Positions 54,470-63,679 of a DNA stretch of 64,000 nucleotides are shown in pieces. The stretch spans positions 269,501 through 333,500 of the forward strand of contig NC_083688.1 in the NCBI RefSeq assembly GCF_033118175.1, in the 5' to 3' direction. The stretch is from Dama dama (lineage: Eukaryota; Chordata; Mammalia; Artiodactyla; Cervidae). Numbering within the stretch: position 1 is the first letter of the stretch; every line of letters begins with the position of its first letter. The notes below the pieces were generated by a model that had not been told where the DNA came from, ran no database searches, and was given only the letters and a program-made list of their open reading frames with translations. The translations under genes and the position numbers were made by a program.

Positions 54470-54589
54470 GCAGCACTGGGTTTAGTTGCCCCCTGGGGCA
54501 CGTGGGGTCTTAGTTCCATGACCAGGGATCAAACCCGCATCCCCTGCATTGGAAGGTGGATCCTTAACCCTGGACAATGAGAGAGGCCC
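54470..54589 (-). mobile_element. tRNA-derived SINE, reverse, short form
   Basis: CACGTGGGGTCTTAGTTCCA, TGACCAGGGATCAAACCCGC, and a degraded GGACAATGAGAGAGGCCC end. Lies just downstream of the ARHGEF19 polyadenylation signal. Confidence 0.85.
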
Positions 54590-54654
54590 AACCCTCCTTC
54601 TCTAGCTGGGAAATGGGGCTGGGGCACAAGGGGTACCATAAGGCTCACAGACTC

Positions 54655-55084
54655 CAAGCAAAGGCATTAGGGCAATTTATTTACAGGTGAGTCACAGCAA
54701 CCGGGGCCCATGCAGGCTCAGACCAGAGACTCCAGATCTGTCTACACAGATAGGTCCCAGCGCCCAGAGCCACTGCCAGTCAGGTCCCTGCCAGAGGGAC
54801 CAAGACTCGGGCAGGGTGGAGGGCAGGAAAGGGAGAGGCCAGGTCCCAGAGGGCACGAGCCAGAGGGATAAACGACCCTCGTCCCTGAACTGTGGACTCG
54901 AGGAGTAGGAGGACAGGGGAGACTCTTCAGAGGCAACCCCCGCCTGCGTCCAGCCTGCGCCCTCGAAGCCAGGCATCAGAACAGAAGCCCCAGTGGCAGC
55001 AGGTGGGGCATGGGGACACCGCAGGTCCCCTGCAGACCTGTCCAGGAGCCGGCGTGGGGCTGCTGTCCTGGGTCACGGCCGCCG
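54655..55084 (-). other. ARHGEF19: ARHGEF19 3' UTR
   Basis: From the stop codon (55087-55085) to shortly beyond the AATAAA signal read on the minus strand at 54681-54676. Length about 430 bases. The cleavage point is placed roughly 15-25 bases past the signal by rule, not by evidence of a transcript. Confidence 0.7.
54676..54681 (-). terminator. ARHGEF19: ARHGEF19 polyadenylation signal AATAAA
   Basis: Canonical hexamer in GTAAATAAATTGCC on the minus strand, about 405 bases past the stop codon. Confidence 0.75.
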
Positions 55085-55242
55085 TCACACAGGGGGGCCC
55101 CCCAGCTTGCTGGTGGCACTTGTGACCCGCTTATTTTCCCGGAGGTTCCGGAGGCGGGCACTGAGGCTGCTGATCTCCTCCACGTAGGCCTGGGGCACCC
55201 AGCCCTTTTCGCCATCTGCCAGGCGCACCCCTTCCAGCCAGC
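55085..55242 (-). CDS. ARHGEF19: ARHGEF19 last coding exon (probable exon 16), SH3 second half and stop
   Basis: Encodes WLEGVRLADGEKGWVPQAYV, completing the SH3 fold (GWVPQAYVE), then SSLSARLRNLRENKRVTSAT and KLGGPPV. The stop codon TGA is at 55087-55085. The acceptor is CCTTAG|GCTGG. The basic C-terminal tail after the SH3 domain is conserved in the human protein. Confidence 0.97.
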
Positions 55243-58200
55243 CTAAGGGCACATGGGCCAGGGGCAGCGTCAGTGACATCCAAAGAACACCTGGGCCCTA
55301 ACACAAGCCCCGTCTGCACCCCAGGGCTGAGAGGACACCATCTCAGCATCTTCCGGGGGCAGGAAGGGGCACGCCTCTAGCAGACTGGTAGGTGGACTTC
55401 TGATCTGTTGTTCCCGACGCTCTCTGAGGAGGGATTTCCCCACCTCTCCCCCATCGGTTACTCTCAACCCTACACCTTTGCAAGCAGGAAGTTCATCTTC
55501 TTGTCTAATTTGATTCTTGCATGCTATGGTGGATCAACACTGGTGTCACTTTTTCCTATGAAGCTTAGCTGTCTAGCTCCCTCCTGCCCAAAAAGCCCCC
55601 ACCAGGAGGCCTCTCCAGGAGGGCCCCCTCACCGTCACTGGTCCGCATCCTCACGGCCAGGATGTCCGTCTTCTCCAAGGTCAGCTCGTCTGGCTGCGAC
55701 GCCTTGTACGTTCTTACACACTGGACCTGGGGGTGGTCTGAGAGCCCGGGGGGCAGTGAGGGAGCCCCCAGGGGGAGGAGGAGGAGAGAACGGCAAGGAG
55801 GGAAGAAAGGAAGAGTGGCGATTGCAGCTCTTCCCCTGTCCACCCTAGCCACTCTCCTCTCTGACCTGAAACACAAGTTCTAAGTGAGTCCAGTCCCTCC
55901 AAGCTTCGATTACTACTTCTGTGCCCTGGGCTTCCCGGCTCAATTCAATGTTTTGCTCCTGACCTCCTGGTCTAACTGTCTCTACAAAATAGTAAGGGCC
56001 CCTTTGTATGGCACCATGGTAAAGACTCCACCTGCCGAGGCAGGAGATGAAAGAGACCTGGCTTTGATCCCTGGGTGGGGAAGATCCCCTGGAGGAGGCA
56101 ATCGCAACCCCCTCCAGTATTCTTGCCTGAAGAATTCCATGGACAGAGGAGCCTGGCGGGCTATAGCCCGTGGGGTCGCAGAGTCAGACACGACTGAGCA
56201 CACATGCACCCTCTGTCTGTCCTTTCACGCCGCTCTGATACTCCCTCCATCCATCCTCAGCTGAGACTCAAACATCACTCCCACTTATAACCCTCCAGGC
56301 TTATAGCCCTCCTCTGAGAACAAAAGTCCTCCCACAGCCTCCAAAGCCTTGCACAGTATGGCCTTGCCCCTTGCTCACTGCCTCACCAGCCTCATCTTCC
56401 CCTTCCTCCTGGGTCAAGAAGTTCAGCCGCACATTTATCACCCTGCTGGTCCCCAAACACTCTAAGCTCCCTCCCGCCTCAGGGCCCTTGCACAGCTGTT
56501 TCCCCTTCCAAGAGTGCTCTTCCTAGATACCACCGTGGCTGCCCCTCCCCATCCTTCAGCAGCCTTCCCTGACCACCTCCTCAGAGGGGCAAGTTCACCC
56601 TCCGGCCCAAACAGGACCTCTAGCGCTGGTCAGAGAATCAACTCCGGTCCTGTCTCAGCCCCTTCTACCACACTAGGTGGACTGGGAGTGTCGGGAAAAC
56701 CACAGGCCTTGGGGTCAGACCAGGCTTGAAGCCCAGCTTACTGACCTTGGGCAAGTTACCGAACAGCCCTGGGCCTCAGTGTTCTCAGATACAGAGAATG
56801 AATCTACCCAAGGGCGTTGTTGTGACCAGTAGCCGTTCCCTTTTCCATGTGATCTCCCCGAGCCAGTGATCGAACTGGGTCTCCGTCATTGCAGGCAGAA
56901 AATAAAGGCATGTGCGAAGCCCTAGGCACCCCAGCGCGTGGAAAGTACTGGGTGGAAACGTGCTGCTTACCTTCCCTTTCGTTGGCTCAACCCTAACACC
57001 CCTGCTCAAAAACCCTGCACAACTACCTGGCTCCCACCACACCAGGGTGTCCTCTGGTCGGGCTGCACCCTGCCTCACCGGCCTCATATCATGCCCAGAG
57101 AAGCCTCTGGATCAGTAGGGCAGACCCCTCGGCCTGCCACACCCCCGCCCACTCCCGGCCACTCTGCTCCTGTCCTCTCTGCAACTGACGCAGAGCCACA
57201 GAAAGGCCCGATTCCAGTCCCAGCTCAGCTGCTGACCGCTGAACCCGGACAAGCCACTTGACCTCTGCAAATCTGTTTTCTAACTCGTAAAAGGGGCTTC
57301 TGCGGGGACAGCATGGGAGGATGGGCAAGGCTGTGTCCTCTCCAGGGCACTGACTGCACATGGAAGCCAGTCTGTGTCAAGCCAGCCCGCCCTCCAGGGT
57401 CTCGCAGATCCACCCCCTGCCCCCATGCCGGCTGACCCCGCTCCCTGCCGGCCCCGCAGGCAACATGGCACCCAGAGCCGGGGGGAAGAGGGGTGCGATG
57501 CGGTACCCAGCCCCGGGAACGTGGCCCTCGTGGTGGGGGACAGGCTGCTACCTTCCCCCTCGCTGATGACCTCCTTGTCCTCCTGGGGGCTGGAGGGGCA
57601 CAGGGCTGAGATCCATCGCTGCTTCTCACTCCTGGGGAGAGGAAGGCTGAATTGTCCCAACATGAGAACTGCAGTCTCCCGGGGCCACGGTGGAGAAACC
57701 AGGGCTGGGAGGACAGGGTATGATGTGCAGACGTGGGACCCGAGTCAGGCCATCTCCACCCCAAGGCCCACCCAAGCCAGTGCCCACCCAGCTCTGAGGA
57801 TGAGCACAGAACAGGTCCAGGACCCCCCGGATGCCAGCTCTGCCAGCTCCAGCCTTAGGCTGCCATCCTGAGCCAGAGAGGAAGGCTTCGCCCCTGTCTG
57901 GGGGGGTCTGCTCCCCAAGCCCAGGCCCACTCACTCCGTCCGGGCCCTCAGCAGGAACTGGTGCTTTGTGCGCTGCCCGTGGAGGAGCTGAAGGAGGAAC
58001 ACGTGGCCGGGGATGCCCTGCAGCTTGAGGCTCAGGTCCTTCACTTGTAGCTCTGCCATCTTCGCGTGGACGAAGACGGCGAACTTCCCCAGCCTAGAAC
58101 GGGGCAGGGGTGTGAGGTCAGCCTGGCCCCACTCTCGGGACGAGGTGACTGCTGATGGGAAGAGAAGAGAAGGCGTCGTCTGTCCCCAGGACCCTCCTCG

Positions 58201-61200
58201 AGAAAGCGAGGCTGCACAGGGCAGTCAGCAGAATGGGGGCTGCAATCTCCCTGGCTCAGGTGGAACGTGACGCAGACAGTCCCTGCCCCCAGTCTCCCTG
58301 GCTCACTGACAGACGCGGGAGGTGATGGAGACAGTCCCTGCCCCAGGCACACTTTCCACTTTCTCTGAACCTCTTCCTGGAGCCTCTGTTCCATAGCGCC
58401 GCCTGGGCAGCTTCCCCATTGAGACCTGCAGACCGCTTTGCATCTGCCTCTCAACCATATAGGACATGGACTCTGTCTCACTTGCTGCCGCATCACAGCA
58501 CCTGACTCTGCCAGGCCCGCTGTTTGGGTCTGATAAACCCTTCTAAGAAAGGTGGGCAGGTGGGTAGACAGAGGGTGTTCCATAGTTCCTTCATGTCGGC
58601 CGATCTGGACAAAACCAGCATCTTCACTCCAGACCAGGTCCCTCCGCAGGTCCCCGTTCCAGCGAAAGACGCCAGCAAATCCCCCAAGGACACTCAGGCC
58701 TTCTGCTCACCTCTTTCCTCCCCCGCCCCCACACCCGGCCAGCAGCTGTGTCCTATTTGTCGGTCTCCTTGCTGCCCCCAGAACTCACTTACCCCTACAC
58801 CCACCACTAATTCTGGAGCCTCTGCTCTCATCTGGGCAGTTACAGGAGCTTCTGTTCTCTGCCTTCCAGCCCGTTGTCCAAACTGGCCGGAGTAAAGTCC
58901 CTCCTCTGCTTAACTCTCCACGCTTCCCGCTGCTCTCAGAAAGTCCAACCTTTCTGCCATGGCTTTCAACACACCAACTTCCCTTTCTTGCCCTTTCTTT
59001 CTACAAACTCAGCCACACTAGGCTTCATCACCTTCCAGACATACTCTGCTCTTCCATCCTTCTGTGACTTGGCTATATTTCTCCAATCACCTCTACCTGG
59101 AAAACTCCTATGTATTCTTCAAAACCCAGTTCAAACATTCCTTCCTCTATGCAGTTTTACTGACTCTCATCCCACACCAGGGAATACTACAGTACAGTTA
59201 ACCCTTCCATCAAAACTCTGAACCGGTGATTATTAGGATTTATTTTCACTGGTGTGAGACTTCCTGTGAGCAGAGAACAAATCTCATTCATCTCTAAGTT
59301 CCCAACATCCTTTGGAGGACCCAGTACAGAATAAGGATTCAATGATGCTTCACTGAGTGAATAAATAAATCAGAACTGAACTCTTTCTCTTTCCATGGCC
59401 TAAGACATCCATCCGCCATCCCCTCCATCCTTAAGGCTTACTTCAGGAAGTCTCCCAGACTTACAATAATCACAGCTAATGCTGAATGAGTATTCAGTAT
59501 ACGCCAGGCTGTGTGCTAACCTCCTCATGTGTTATTATCACAGTGCATCTCCCTACACGGTAGCCTCTATTTGACAGATGGAAAACAGGACAGTGCAGTA
59601 GTTATGAGCCTAGGATCTAGCATCAGACATACCTGACCTCCTCCTGGTTCCTGCATTCACTAGCTCCATGATCTCGAGAATAACAGGAGAGGCTACTTTC
59701 CAGGAAGACACTCAGGATTAAAGGGGAAAATCCACATAGCATGCCTGGCACAGAAAAGGTGCTCAGATGTTCGTTATTATCACTATGGCTCAGGGGCGGA
59801 TGTGCTTTTAGTCTCTGTTCCAATTGGCGTCCCTCATAGCCTAGTTGGCAAAAAATCTGCCTGCAGTGCAGGAGACCCAGGTTCTAGTCCTGGGTCGGGA
59901 AGAACCCCTGGAGAAGGAAATGGCAACCCACTCCAGTATTCTTGCCTGGAGAATCTCATGGACGGAGGAGCCTGGTGGGCTACAGTCCATGGGGTCCCAA
60001 AGAGTTGGGCACGACTGAGCGTATCTCTTCCTTCCAATTGGTTTAAGCTCAGAGCAGCTTCAAAGTTCTCGGCACACAGTCCAGCCCTTGATTCTCAGGT
60101 CTAGAAGAGGGACGTACCCTGGCTCTGCCTTTCCTGGGGGAGCCTCTCAGCTTTAGGGTGCCCCAGCAGCACAGCCTGGCAGGTGGACTTGTTGTGAGCC
60201 CATGGATGCAGAAGAAGGGAGCTCCACGCTCACCACCACCACCCTCATCCTGCCCCGACTCACTCCTTCCGCCGGGAGAGCAGCAGGCAGTCATTGAAGA
60301 GGTGCAGGTAGACCGCCTTGCTGGACAGCTTCAGCTTGGCAGGGGGCACCGCAGGCAGGGGTGCCAGCTCCACCAGCTCCCCGTGCCGAACCAGCCAGCG
60401 GGCCTGAGAGATCAGCGGGAAGATCTGAGAGGATGGAGGAGACAGGGGTCAGGCCAGGGGCAGAGGGCAGAGGGCAGGGGGTGGGAGGGCTGGACAGTGA
60501 TGAACTGGCCCGCAGCCCCCAGGGAGGAGGCGACAGGGCTGCCCCTCCGGGTGCCCCAGCCCCCCAGCTGAGGGCGGATACCTTGCCCTCAAAGTGGATC
60601 TTCTTGCTCAGATGGATGAGCTCCTCTGTCCTCTTCATGGTCTGCACACTGGCATTGCACTCTTGCACCAGCTGCGGAGACCGTGGGGGTCACCCGCAGC
60701 ACCCCCAGCCCTGACTCCCCCAGCCCAGCCTCAGGCTCCCACTTGGAGACCAGGGGCTGTGAAGACTGAGGCGCCTTTGGAGACACACAGGGGTTCCAGG
60801 GAGGCCCCTGGGAGCCAGACACCTCCTCCCTGCCGAGCTCACCTCCTTGAGGGCATTGAAGGCCTTGGTGGCCATGTCTTCATCTTCAGAGCCCTGCGCT
60901 GTCCGCTTCAGGATGTTCTGGAAGGTAGAGTCAGTGCAGTGAGGTAGTGTGGCCTCTCCCAGGGACCCTGCCCAGCCCTGGGCGCCCCGAGGGGCTGTGG
61001 CAATAAAGGGGTCTCCCCCACTACGCAGCCCTTCCCACAGCCTCGTGCCCTCAGGTACCTCCACCAGCATCTTGAGGCGGGTGATCCTCTGAAACGGCAG
61101 GATGAGGAAGGAGGTGAGGGGCAGCCGCTGGCACACAGGAGACTCCTCCAGGCGAGCCAGGATGCCAGGGAACTTGGGGTTCTCCAGGCTGGACAGTGGG

Positions 61201-63679
61201 GGCGGGAGAGGGTCTGCAATGACAGGGGGCCCCGAACGCGGGATCCCCGCCTCCAGCCGCCCCTCTGGTGCTTCGGGGGGCCTCGGCAGGTCTGGCCTCC
61301 TCCTGGTCAGAGCCCAGGGCAGGCGCCCAGCCCCTCCCAGGTCAGCCCTCCTCAGCCCCGCCCCCTTCAGAGCCCCGCCTACAGCAGACGCTGGTAGGTG
61401 CGCTCCTGATAGGCCTGGTTGGTGACGTAGGGCAGGTAGACGCGCCGGAAGGCCGGACAGTGCTGCAGGACCACGTCACACACGCTGAAGCGGAGGACAT
61501 CCGCCTCCAGCCGCTGCTCCAGGTCCTGCAGGAACCTGAAAGGGCAGCCAGGGGTCAGGGCCGGGGCCAGGAGGAGACCCCAGAGGCGGGAGCCCAGCCA
61601 GCTGCAGCCTGGCTGCCTGACTCCCCGGGAGGCCGGGCCACTGCCTCACCTCTCGCTGGTGCTCTTGACCTCGGGCAGTTTGGAGAACAGCCACTGCTTG
61701 TCCTGTGTCCCCAGGCACTCACTCAGCTCGGCCGAGCCTAAGAAGTGGCCCACGGCCACCGACAGACTGTGGATGTATGAGGCCTCGGACGTGATCAGCT
61801 CAAACTTGGCCTGAGTGAGGGCGGATGCAGGGCTGAACCCTGAATGCACTCGCTTCGCCCACCAAACGCACCCCCGGTCCCCTTCCCTTCTCCAGGCCCC
61901 TCGGGATCTAGCCCCAGGTTGGCTTCACAGACAGCCTCCTGCTGCTACTGCGGCTCCGACCCAGCTGCGCCCAAGTTTGCACACCGCGCGCATCCGGCCG
62001 GCTCCGATCTACCCGCCAAGCCCATTCTCGTGCGCCCTCCCGCCGACCGGGTTCCTGCTCTAGGGCCTGCTGGGCCCGCGTGCACCCTGCGTTTCACCCT
62101 CTGCGCCGCTCCTCCCTCCCAGGCCCCGCTTTCAGGGGTCTCGGTCTAGGACCCTTTCCCTGGTCCTGCCGCACCTTAGGCCTTTTCCCGCTGACCCCGC
62201 CTCGGGGCCCCGGGCCCACCTCCCGCCCCCACCTCCCCCCCCCACCCCGGGCCCGGGCGCACCTCCTGCAGTTTGCAGCCCGTCGGCCGGGTACCCAGGT
62301 GGCCCGGATCCCGCGCCCCCCAACTCGGGGTCCCGGGGGCCCTCCCGCGCCCCCAGCCCAGCCCTGGCGCACCTCCTGCAGTTTGCAGTCGCGCAGGCTC
62401 AACGTGGCCAGGACGCCGCTGCCGCGCACGTCGGGAATGTCCTGCCACAGCGAGAAGGTGGAGCCCCGCGCGGCGCGCTGCGCCCGGAACGAGCTGCTCG
62501 GGGAGAGGTCGGCGCGCGGCGGCCCCGGGCCCTCCTCCGCGCCCTCCGCCTCGTCCGCCGCGCCCTCCTCCTCGCGCTGCTGCCGCCGCAGCTCGCGGGC
62601 GCTGGCCACGTCGCTATATTCCTGGTAGAGGACGGCTGGGCGGAGAGCGGAGGCCGTGGGGCGCCCGCCAGCCCCCTGCCCTGGTCCCCGCGGCCCGCCT
62701 CGCCTAACCAGCCTTCCCGACGGTTAGAGGAGCGGAACTGGTGACTCGGGTCACTCGCCCACTCATCCCGCGAACCTTGGGCACCTCCTGAATGCTGCCC
62801 CTGTGCTGGCCACTCATGGTCCCGGTCTCTCCCTCCCACAGAAGCCCGACCTCTCAGACCCCAGATCCCGGTTTCTCGGTACCCCAAGCTCCCAGCCCCT
62901 CCCTCGGCGAACCCCCCACCCCCACCCCCCCACGTACAGTTAAGCAGGAACCGGGACTGGCGCCGCTCGCTGGCGCTCCGGGGCCCTGGCGCCGGCTCCT
63001 CCCGCGCATCCAGCCTGGGAAACGGAGCGTCAGGGCCAGTCACCGCCCCTCCCCGCCTCGAACCCGAGCCCCGCCCCTCCCCGCCTCGAACCCGAGCCCC
63101 GCCCCTCCCCGCCTCGAACCCGAGCCTGGAGTGGGAGTTGATACCTGGGCTCCGGCCAGCTGTCGGGGACCCGGCTCAGGTCAACAGGAGCTGGCGTCGC
63201 CGTGGTGTCCACCCTCATCTCTACACTGCGCGAGTCTCTTCCAGGCGCTTTCCCTGCAGAGGGGCAGAGCTGAGGGAGACCCCCAAGAGCGGTGCTGGGC
63301 ACGGGGGCCCCACACGCATCTCAGGGGTCCAGTGATCCCGCCCCTCATCTGCCTCTTGCGCTGCTGTTAGGGCCTCGGGGCGAGCTGGTACCTTCTAGGG
63401 CGGCTCCGGGGCCTGACCCTGACCCTGGGATCAGTGCCCTGGCTGCTGAATTCCGCCCCAAGCGCAGGGAAGAGTGCAAGCGGGTCATCAGCTCAGAGGC
63501 CGAGAAGCGCCTCCGCTCAGGCCCCTCGAGGCCCCCACGAGCCGGCCCAGGCAACCCCGCCGGCCGGGGCTCCTCTGCACTCAGCGCCTGCTCCGCGGCC
63601 TGACTCGGCTCCAGGAAGACAGCGTGGGCCTCGGGGCCACCAAGGGCCTCTTCTCTCTGGTACACCCGCATCTTGCGCC
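55085..63679 (-). CDS. ARHGEF19: ARHGEF19 (ephexin-2/WGEF), Rho guanine-nucleotide exchange factor (gene-level entry; 5' end outside window)
   Basis: Cytoplasmic exchange factor that loads GTP on RhoA-type GTPases; the family (ephexins) links Eph receptors to the actin cytoskeleton, and this member (WGEF) is also known to act in Wnt/planar-polarity signalling. Fourteen exons joined on the minus strand give 668 residues in one open frame with GT-AG introns. Order in window numbering: N-terminal region with the serine-rich FSASELMTRLHSSLRLGRNS, the conserved LYQEYSDV tyrosine motif at about 160-166, DH domain about 246-430, PH domain about 455-565, SH3 domain about 588-640, C-terminal basic tail RNLRENKRVTSATSK. 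About 134 residues are missing at the N-terminus relative to the 802-residue human protein. The exons most likely correspond to human exons 3-16. It lies tandem with, and upstream of, EPHA2. Confidence 0.97.
55243..55632 (-). other. ARHGEF19 intron 15
   Basis: A 390-base intron with no recognisable repeat or gene. Confidence 0.5.
55633..55737 (-). CDS. ARHGEF19: ARHGEF19 exon (probable exon 15), SH3 domain first half
   Basis: A 105-base exon encoding HPQVQCVRTYKASQPDELTL plus EKTDILAVRMRTSDG. It holds the SH3 ALYDY-like VRTYKA segment and the RT loop (PDELTLEKTD). The acceptor is CTCTCAG|ACCA and the donor TGACG|GTGAGG. Confidence 0.95.
56003..56204 (+). mobile_element. Bov-tA-type SINE in ARHGEF19 intron 14
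   Basis: GGTAAAGACTCCACCTGCCG, GCTTTGATCCCTGGGTGGGG, AGTCAGACACGACTGAGCAC end. Antisense to the gene. Confidence 0.92.
56280..56620 (-). repeat. L2 LINE remnant
   Basis: CTCAGGGCCCTTGCACAGCT, TTTCCCCTTCCAAGAGTGCT and CTTCCCTGACCACCTCCTCA are in the order of the reverse L2 3' end. Confidence 0.65.
57552..57631 (-). CDS. ARHGEF19: ARHGEF19 exon (probable exon 14), PH domain C-terminal helix
   Basis: An 80-base exon encoding SEKQRWISALCPSSPQEDKE and VISEGE. SEKQRWISAL is the PH C-terminal helix with its conserved tryptophan. The acceptor is CCCCAG|GAGTG and the donor GGGAAG|GTAGCA. Confidence 0.95.
57935..58093 (-). CDS. ARHGEF19: ARHGEF19 exon (probable exon 13), PH domain
   Basis: A 159-base exon encoding LGKFAVFVHAKMAELQVKDL and on to HQFLLRARTE. 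Central PH strands (LKLQGIPGHVFLLQLL). The acceptor is TTCTAG|GCTGG and the donor ACGGA|GTGAGT. Confidence 0.96.
58850..59250 (-). repeat. L2 LINE remnant
   Basis: TTCTGTTCTCTGCCTTCCAG near the left, CTGGAAAACTCCTATGTATT and TTCAAAACCCAGTTCAAACA near the right, the usual reverse L2 3' wording. Confidence 0.65.
59826..60030 (+). mobile_element. Bov-tA-type SINE in ARHGEF19 intron 12
   Basis: GCGTCCCTCATAGCCTAGTT head, GTTCTAGTCCTGGGTCGGGA, CCATGGGGTCCCAAAGAGTT and GGGCACGACTGAGCG end. Among the least diverged in the window. Confidence 0.94.
60264..60424 (-). CDS. ARHGEF19: ARHGEF19 exon (probable exon 12), PH domain start
   Basis: A 161-base exon encoding IFPLISQARWLVRHGELVEL and on to FNDCLLLSRRKE. 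The strands with RWLVRHGEL and VYLHLFNDCLLLS are the PH sheet. The acceptor is TCTCAG|ATCTT and the donor AAGGA|GTGAGT. Confidence 0.96.
60582..60671 (-). CDS. ARHGEF19: ARHGEF19 exon (probable exon 11), DH-PH junction
   Basis: A 90-base exon encoding 30 residues, LVQECNASVQTMKRTEELIH plus LSKKIHFEGK. It ends the DH domain and leads into the PH domain. The acceptor is CCGCAG|CTGGTG and the donor GGCAAG|GTATCC. Confidence 0.96.
60843..60917 (-). CDS. ARHGEF19: ARHGEF19 exon (probable exon 10), DH domain
   Basis: A 75-base exon encoding exactly 25 residues, NILKRTAQGSEDEDMATKAF plus NALKE. The acceptor is CTTCCAG|AACAT and the donor AAGGAG|GTGAGC; both ends in phase 0. Confidence 0.96.
61059..61188 (-). 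CDS. ARHGEF19: ARHGEF19 exon (probable exon 9), DH domain catalytic helix
   Basis: A 130-base exon encoding LENPKFPGILARLEESPVCQ and LTSFLILPFQRITRLKMLVE. LILPFQRITRLKMLV is the DH conserved region 3 signature (LxxPxQRxxRYxLLL-like), essential for exchange activity. The acceptor is GTCCAG|CCTGG and the donor GTGGAG|GTACCT. Confidence 0.97.
61383..61535 (-). CDS. ARHGEF19: ARHGEF19 exon (probable exon 8), DH domain
   Basis: A 153-base exon encoding FLQDLEQRLEADVLRFSVCD and on to AYQERTYQRL. Helical middle of the DH domain. The acceptor is CTTTCAG|GTTCC and the donor CTGCT|GTAGGC. Confidence 0.95.
61650..61810 (-). CDS. ARHGEF19: ARHGEF19 exon (probable exon 7), DH domain start
   Basis: A 161-base exon encoding AKFELITSEASYIHSLSVAV and on to KLPEVKSTSE. 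This is DH conserved region 1 (ITSEASYIHSL), which contacts the switch regions of the GTPase. The acceptor is ACTCAG|GCCAAG and the donor GAGAG|GTGAGG. Confidence 0.96.
61811..62372 (-). other. ARHGEF19 intron 6
   Basis: A 562-base GC-rich intron. Its first 110 bases in transcript order end in a second copy of the preceding exon end and donor (62256-62278). It is CpG-rich near 61960-62370. Confidence 0.6.
62256..62388. repeat. Direct duplication of exon 6 end plus splice donor
   Basis: The 23-base string GGCGCACCTCCTGCAGTTTG followed by CAG occurs at 62366-62388 and again exactly 110 bases away at 62256-62278; the identity extends with one mismatch for ten more bases (GCCCTGGCGC versus GCCCGGGCGC). 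Confidence 0.9.
62373..62635 (-). CDS. ARHGEF19: ARHGEF19 exon (probable exon 6), regulatory tyrosine motif before the DH domain
   Basis: A 263-base exon from VLYQEYSDVASARELRRQQR to LSLRDCKLQE. The LYQEY segment corresponds to the ephexin tyrosine site whose phosphorylation by Src-type kinases relieves autoinhibition in family members. An acidic run (EAEGAEEGPG) and a conserved STFSLWQDIPDVRGSGVLAT follow. The acceptor is GCCCAG|CCGTC and the donor CAGGAG|GTGCGC, an unusual but valid donor which is duplicated 110 bases downstream (see findings). Confidence 0.95.
62636..62937 (-). other. ARHGEF19 intron 5
   Basis: A 302-base intron without recognisable elements. Confidence 0.5.
62938..63014 (-). 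CDS. ARHGEF19: ARHGEF19 exon (probable exon 5)
   Basis: A 77-base exon encoding LDAREEPAPGPRSASERRQS and RFLLN. The acceptor is TCCCAG|GCTGG and the donor AACT|GTACGT. The RRQSRFLL segment is conserved in the human protein. Confidence 0.92.
63043..63126. repeat. Perfect 28-base x3 tandem repeat in ARHGEF19 intron 4
   Basis: Three identical 28-base units starting CCGCCCCTCCCCGCCTCGAA at 63043, 63071 and 63099. Each carries a GC box and two CpG. The host intron (63015-63144) is only 130 bases long. Confidence 0.95.
63145..63253 (-). CDS. ARHGEF19: ARHGEF19 exon (probable exon 4)
   Basis: A 109-base exon encoding KAPGRDSRSVEMRVDTTATP and ending SWPEPR. Low-complexity linker sequence that varies between mammals. 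The acceptor is CTGCAG|GGAAA and the donor CCCAG|GTATCA. Confidence 0.9.
63392..63679 (-). CDS. ARHGEF19: ARHGEF19 first coding exon in window (probable exon 3)
   Basis: A 288-base exon opening with GG (end of a split codon, probably tryptophan) then RKMRVYQREEALGGPEAHAV, and including EGPERRRFSASELMTRLHSS, a basic serine-rich stretch. The acceptor is CTGTCAG|GGCGC and the donor GAAG|GTACCA. The frame is open further upstream, but the AG at 63681-63680 and family alignment set the start. Confidence 0.93.

Larger units (their letters stand above)
55738..57551 (-). other. ARHGEF19 intron 14
   Basis: Holds a Bov-tA SINE (56003-56204), an L2-like region (56280-56620), a MIR-like stretch (56700-56820), and a small reverse SINE piece at about 56822-56898 (GATCGAACTGGGTCTCCGTC). 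No exon was recognised in it. Confidence 0.55.
58094..60263 (-). other. ARHGEF19 intron 12
   Basis: Contains an L2 remnant (58850-59250), MIR-like remnants at 59480-59790 and a Bov-tA SINE at 59826-60030. The first 700 bases next to exon 13 look unique. Confidence 0.55.
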
